DNA of 17,883 nucleotides from Fluviibacter sp964604465 (GTDB lineage Bacteria > Pseudomonadota > Gammaproteobacteria > Burkholderiales > Rhodocyclaceae). The notes beneath the pieces are model-generated. The model saw nothing but the letters and a program-made list of their open reading frames with translations. It was not told where the DNA came from and ran no database searches. The stretch spans positions 1 through 17,883 of the forward strand of contig CAZRYZ010000023.1 in assembly GCA_964604465.1 (NCBI GenBank), read 5' to 3'. Position 1 is the first letter of the stretch, and every line of letters begins with the position of its first letter. Positions 14,638 through 17,883 of the stretch are shown here, piece by piece. Position numbers and translations under genes: made by a program.

Positions 14638-15750
14638 TCAGTCGTTCAGGAGCGGCTGAATCGCTGCCCAGACCTGCTCGGGCGTGATATGGGTCAGGCA
14701 TTCGCTGACCTTGCCACCACCGCAACCATCTAGGCCACAGGGGCGACAATTGAATTCGGCACTACGGGTAATGACCTGATGCTGACCAATACGGGGCGCG
14801 CCCCACGGTCCCCAGTGCCCCTCACCCGATGGCCCGAAGAGGGCAACGACCGGGGTGCGCATGGCGGCTGCCATATGCATCGGTGCCGAATCGACGCCTG
14901 CAAATAATCTTGCCTGCGCAGTGAGCGCCCCCAGCTCTTTAAGTGATAGTGCCCCGGCCAGGCTAGCTACAGGTGCCTCGTTACGGGCAGCCAGCGCTGT
15001 CTGGATCCGGGCAATCAGGTGCCCCTCCTTCTCACCCGGTGCGGCCGTCAACAAGACGGGCCAGCCGGCGCCCCGAATGCGCGCAATGATGTCGGCCCAA
15101 CCTTCGGCCGTCCAGCACTTGAAATGCCAGCGTGAGGGCGGATGCAAGTGAACAAATTTGCCGGGTTCGAGGCCCAGAGATTGCAGCCTTATTGCAACAT
15201 GCGCTTCGGCATCCGGGCCCGGAACAAAGCTTAAAGACCGTTGACCCTGCGCGGGCTGAATACCCAACCGGCGGAGCGCATCCAGGTTCTGTTCCACGAC
15301 GTGACGTCGACCGCTGCCCATGATGGCGGGCACAAAGTGGGTGAAGCTTCCCTTCCAGAAACGTCCCCGACCCTGAACCCGCGGCGCTACGGCATAAGCC
15401 GGTTTGAGCAGGCGCGATAACCACGCACCCCGCGGGTGCTCGGTCAGATGGATGATCAGATCATACTGCCGTGATTGCAGGGTTTTAAGCAAACCCCACT
15501 CGGCACCGATCTGCCCCATCACACCCAGACGCTTCCAGGCGCGATCAATCCCATGCAACTGCGAGAGATCCGGATGACCGGACAACATGTCGGCCGTATC
15601 GGCATAAACTAGGCCATCAATCTCGACATGAGGTGCCGCTGCTTTCAATGCCGACAGAACCGGTGATGCCAGCAAAACATCGCCATGGTGACGTAACTTG
15701 GTCACCAGGACGCGATGAATGGAGCGAAGCGGGATGGCGTCAGCGGGCAT
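14638..15750 (-). CDS. WaaQ-like lipopolysaccharide heptosyltransferase (III type)
   Basis: GT9-family heptosyltransferase of 370 residues. VTKLRHHGDVLLASPV (residues 16-31) is the pattern of the WaaQ/RfaQ heptosyltransferase III group, with the active-site Asp24. The C-terminal half has HPPSRWHFKCW (203-213), AGVDSAPMHMAAA (284-296) and LFGPSGEGHWGPW. Near the end four cysteines (335, 338, 343, 351; CRPCGLDGC...C) form the Cys cluster seen in this family. The ATG at 15750 is chosen because it lies 4 bases after the stop of the upstream phosphatase gene; the frame extends to 15894 but only antiparallel to nothing useful and within that gene. Despite its LPS role it appears to be the last gene of the cobUT operon. 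Which heptose it adds is an inference. Confidence 0.88.
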   Translation of the reverse strand: MPADAIPLRSIHRVLVTKLRHHGDVLLASPVLSALKAAAPHVEIDGLVYADTADMLSGHPDLSQLHGIDRAWKRLGVMGQIGAEWGLLKTLQSRQYDLIIHLTEHPRGAWLSRLLKPAYAVAPRVQGRGRFWKGSFTHFVPAIMGSGRRHVVEQNLDALRRLGIQPAQGQRSLSFVPGPDAEAHVAIRLQSLGLEPGKFVHLHPPSRWHFKCWTAEGWADIIARIRGAGWPVLLTAAPGEKEGHLIARIQTALAARNEAPVASLAGALSLKELGALTAQARLFAGVDSAPMHMAAAMRTPVVALFGPSGEGHWGPWGAPRIGQHQVITRSAEFNCRPCGLDGCGGGKVSECLTHITPEQVWAAIQPLLND

Positions 15751-15754
15751 GACG

Positions 15755-16324
15755 CTATTGTACCGGCGGCGCCGCAATTTGCCCGGGGGTAAATTCCAGG
15801 CACAGCATTTCACCATAGCCGAAGCGCAGATTGAGCCAGTCTTTGCCCGAAAGCCCCTGGTGGTGAGCCTGCAGTACGCGCATGACGCCTGCATGACTCA
15901 CAACCACCGCCTGCTCATGACAGGCGCTGATCTCTCTAAGCCACGCCAGAGCACGCACCTGCAGCTCATAACCGGTTTCGCCACCCGGCGGTCTGAATCC
16001 GGCAATATCGGCAGCCCAGGCATCCAGCGCCCGGGGACCAATCGCATCCCAGGTCTGCATCTCCCAATCTCCGAAATCCAGTTCAGCCAATCGTGGATCG
16101 ACCAAGGCGCCCGGCGACAACGCCACCGCCAGTTCGCGACAGCGACGCAATGGGCTGCTGAAGACCGGGGCGTCGGCTACCCCGTATTGCCGCAGACGCT
16201 CACGGATGGCTTCAAGTCGTGCCGGATCTTCTGAGGCAGAATCTTTCAAAGACAGATCGGTCTGCCCGTAACAGAGGCCTGAGGCCACTTCAGGCGGAAA
16301 ATGGCGGATTAGACAGAGACGCAC
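15755..16324 (-). CDS. CobC-like histidine phosphatase (probable alpha-ribazole-5'-phosphate phosphatase)
   Basis: Histidine phosphatase superfamily protein of 189 residues. Its place directly after cobT, and the segment GLCYGQTDLSL, point to CobC, which removes phosphate from alpha-ribazole phosphate in cobalamin synthesis. The catalytic pieces are LIRH with His8, SSPLRRC with the second Arg, LAELDFGDWE with the acid Glu, and VSHAGV with the second His. The usual RHG(E/Q) reads RHFPP here, so the Gly is Phe. The start is the GTG at 16324, which gives MRLCLIRH and sits one base after the cobT stop; a TTG at 16363 would add 13 residues and overlap cobT. The WaaQ-like gene begins 4 bases after its stop. 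No cobS lies between cobT and this gene. Confidence 0.82.
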   Translation of the reverse strand: MRLCLIRHFPPEVASGLCYGQTDLSLKDSASEDPARLEAIRERLRQYGVADAPVFSSPLRRCRELAVALSPGALVDPRLAELDFGDWEMQTWDAIGPRALDAWAADIAGFRPPGGETGYELQVRALAWLREISACHEQAVVVSHAGVMRVLQAHHQGLSGKDWLNLRFGYGEMLCLEFTPGQIAAPPVQ

Positions 16325-16325
16325 G

Positions 16326-17369
16326 TCAACCCGGATGCTTTTCGGAAACGCCGGCCGATGCAAAGCTGGCCATCTCGTTCAAGAAGGCCACCGCGCCCTG
16401 CAGGAGTGGCCAGGCAAGCGCAACGCCAGTCCCTTCACCCAACCGCAGGCTCAAATCCAGTAGGGGTTCCGCCTGCATGGCCTCCAGCTGTATCCGATGC
16501 CCGGCCTCGGCCGAGCGATGCGCGTACACACAGTAATCACGGGCTACAGGATACAAACGGCAGGCAACCAGTGCTGCCGCGCCCACCACGAACCCATCGA
16601 TCAACACCACCATCCGTCGTTCGGCGGCGGCCAGGATGACACCCACCATAGTGGCAATCTCGAACCCACCAAACTCGCGCAACACCTCTGCCGGATCCTG
16701 GATCTCACCCGTTCGTTGCAACGCCTGCGCCAATAGGGCCTGCTTACGGGCCAGACCGGCATCATCCAGACCGGTTCCACGGCCCACACACGCTTCAAGG
16801 GTTCTCCCGCTCAGGCAGTGCGTGATCAGACTGGCTGAGGCTGTGTTGCCAATTCCCATTTCACCGAGACCGATCACGTTACAACCCGCCTCGGCATACC
16901 GGGCGACCAGGGCTACCCCGTTGTCGATGGCCTGATCGCACTGAGCCACCGTCATCGCGGGAGCTTCTAGGTAATTCTCCGTACCGGCACCCAGCTTGTA
17001 ATCGATGAGCCCCTTGCGCTGCCCGAACTCATGTGCAACCCCGCAGTCGACGACGGCCAGCGGTAGACCGTATGTCCTTGTAAAGACATTGATGGCCGCA
17101 CCTCCGGCCAGAAAGTTTTCGACCATCTGCCAGGTCACGTCCTGGGGGTAAGCCGACACACCGGCCTTAGCCGCACCGTGATCGCCTGCAAACACCAGCA
17201 TCTGCGGCTGATCGATCCGAGGACATTCACGCTGCTGGATCAACCCGATCTGCAAGGCGAGCGCTTCCAGCTGGCCCAGTGCGCCGAGCGGTTTCGTCTT
17301 TTGATCGATTTTCTGCTGCAAGGACTCGGCCAGCGGACCTGCCGTAGGGCTAATGGTAAAACGACGCAT
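16326..17369 (-). CDS. cobT: CobT, nicotinate-nucleotide:dimethylbenzimidazole phosphoribosyltransferase
   Basis: Makes alpha-ribazole-5'-phosphate from dimethylbenzimidazole and nicotinate mononucleotide for the lower ligand of cobalamin. The 347-residue protein matches the usual length (about 350). Motifs in order are KTKPLGALGQLEALA (24-38), FAGDHGAAKAGVSAYP, GEMGIGNTASAS, FGGFEIATMVG, and LRLGEGTGVALAWPLL with catalytic Glu312. The ATG at 17369 has GAAGGA (17384-17379 on the minus strand) as ribosome binding site, which overlaps the cobU stop. The gene lies 13 bases after cobU and one base before the phosphatase start, so these are co-transcribed. Confidence 0.96.
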   Translation of the reverse strand: MRRFTISPTAGPLAESLQQKIDQKTKPLGALGQLEALALQIGLIQQRECPRIDQPQMLVFAGDHGAAKAGVSAYPQDVTWQMVENFLAGGAAINVFTRTYGLPLAVVDCGVAHEFGQRKGLIDYKLGAGTENYLEAPAMTVAQCDQAIDNGVALVARYAEAGCNVIGLGEMGIGNTASASLITHCLSGRTLEACVGRGTGLDDAGLARKQALLAQALQRTGEIQDPAEVLREFGGFEIATMVGVILAAAERRMVVLIDGFVVGAAALVACRLYPVARDYCVYAHRSAEAGHRIQLEAMQAEPLLDLSLRLGEGTGVALAWPLLQGAVAFLNEMASFASAGVSEKHPG

Positions 17370-17382
17370 ACGATTAATTCCT

Positions 17383-17883
17383 TCAGCCCCGGAGCGTGAG
17401 CGGGATACCTGCTACGGAGAGCGTGACACGCTGACAGCGTGCTGCCAGCTCCTGGTTGAGCCGGCCCTGTTCATCAGCAAAACGGCGCGCCAGACGATTT
17501 TCCGGCACCACGCCCGAGCCGATTTCATTACTGACCAGAATGATCTCGCCGGAGAGTTGTGGCAGCACGTCCAGGAGTGCCTGACGCTCGCCGCTGAAGA
17601 GCGCACATTCAATGGCCTCACCTGAGGCCATCTGCTCACCAGCCTGACCTTTGAAAACCAGTGCCGACAGCCAGAGCGTGATGCAGTCCACAATGAGGCA
17701 ACGATCTGGTGCCGCATTGGCCTTGAGCGTTGCTGCAAGCTTCACCGGCTCTTCAACCGTCACCCAGTGTGCGGGGCGCTGCTGGCGATGATGCGCAAGC
17801 CGATCTGTCATCTCGGCATCCAATGCTTCAGCCGTTGCAATGTAGCGGACTTCCATACCGAGCGCCTCCTGGACGATAGCGCG
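17383..17883 (-). CDS. cobU: CobU, adenosylcobinamide kinase / guanylyltransferase, 5' end outside the window
   Basis: Bifunctional enzyme that phosphorylates adenosylcobinamide and then adds GMP, giving adenosylcobinamide-GDP. The reading frame is open to the window edge, giving 166 codons of the C-terminal part. The internal ATG at 17856 is not the start: nine codons before it (RAIVQEALG) continue the helix after the P-loop, and the P-loop itself lies beyond the edge. Visible motifs are VRYIATAEALDAEM, HHRQQRPAHWVTVEEP with the guanylyl-accepting His region, IVDCITLWLS, and SNEIGSGVVPENRLARRFAD. The promoter, and any cobalamin riboswitch, would lie outside the window. Confidence 0.94.
   Translation of the reverse strand, partial: RAIVQEALGMEVRYIATAEALDAEMTDRLAHHRQQRPAHWVTVEEPVKLAATLKANAAPDRCLIVDCITLWLSALVFKGQAGEQMASGEAIECALFSGERQALLDVLPQLSGEIILVSNEIGSGVVPENRLARRFADEQGRLNQELAARCQRVTLSVAGIPLTLRG

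Noticed and set aside
17856..17856. ATG at 17856 as the start of cobU
   Set aside because: The frame continues to the window edge in family-like sequence and the essential P-loop would be missing.
1..17883. CRISPR arrays, tRNA or rRNA genes, insertion sequences
   Set aside because: None seen on reading: no regular spaced repeats, no cloverleaf-like genes, no transposase frames.

Overview
The window reads as a dense, high-GC proteobacterial chromosome segment. It is most likely betaproteobacterial: Mpl, a nucleotidyltransferase-like protein, a TlpA-like thioredoxin, AroQ, AccB, AccC, PrmA and a PfkB-type kinase follow one another in an order I associate with that class. LPS inner-core genes and aerobic-type cobalamin nucleotide-loop genes show a Gram-negative cell that makes or salvages B12. 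A run of 100 Ns at 5922-6021 marks a scaffold gap, so this is a draft assembly. Genus assignment is not possible from the sequence alone.

Layout. 1-1964 (+): the end of a branched-chain amino acid or amide ABC importer operon (livM 3' end, livG, livF). 2090-3814 (-): a winged-helix Fic protein with a palindromic operator cluster in front of it, then a small exported protein made of two copies of one domain, with a good UUCG-type terminator after it. 3857-5227 (-): mpl, for murein peptide recycling. 5289-5906 (+): a nucleotidyltransferase-like protein, divergent from mpl. After the gap comes a housekeeping run on the + strand: tlpA-like (5' end missing), aroQ, accB, accC, prmA, an AdoK/CbhK-like kinase and a PlsC-type acyltransferase. 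11455-15750 holds LPS core genes on both strands: a WaaE/KdtX-like glycosyltransferase (-), waaC and waaA (+), and a WaaQ-like heptosyltransferase (-). 15755-17883 (-) is cobU-cobT-CobC-like phosphatase, which appears to run directly into the heptosyltransferase gene as one transcription unit.

How the genes work together. LivMGF powers import of branched-chain amino acids or a similar ligand. AccB and AccC are the biotin carrier and biotin carboxylase of acetyl-CoA carboxylase and feed fatty acid synthesis. The acyltransferase, WaaA, WaaC, the WaaQ-like enzyme and the family 2 glycosyltransferase act in membrane lipid and LPS core assembly. Mpl recycles peptidoglycan. CobU, CobT and the phosphatase build the lower loop of cobalamin.

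Most of the window is ordinary housekeeping sequence. The part that stands out is 2090-3170: a lower-GC gene for a Fic-domain protein whose catalytic motif has Gln where the AMPylating His should be, preceded by three exact copies and one near copy of the 9-mer TGACAAGAT, two of them forming a perfect inverted repeat over a plausible promoter. This looks like a self-regulating Fic/winged-helix module. Also worth attention are the duplicated exported protein at 3227-3814 and the degenerate nucleotidyltransferase at 5289-5906.
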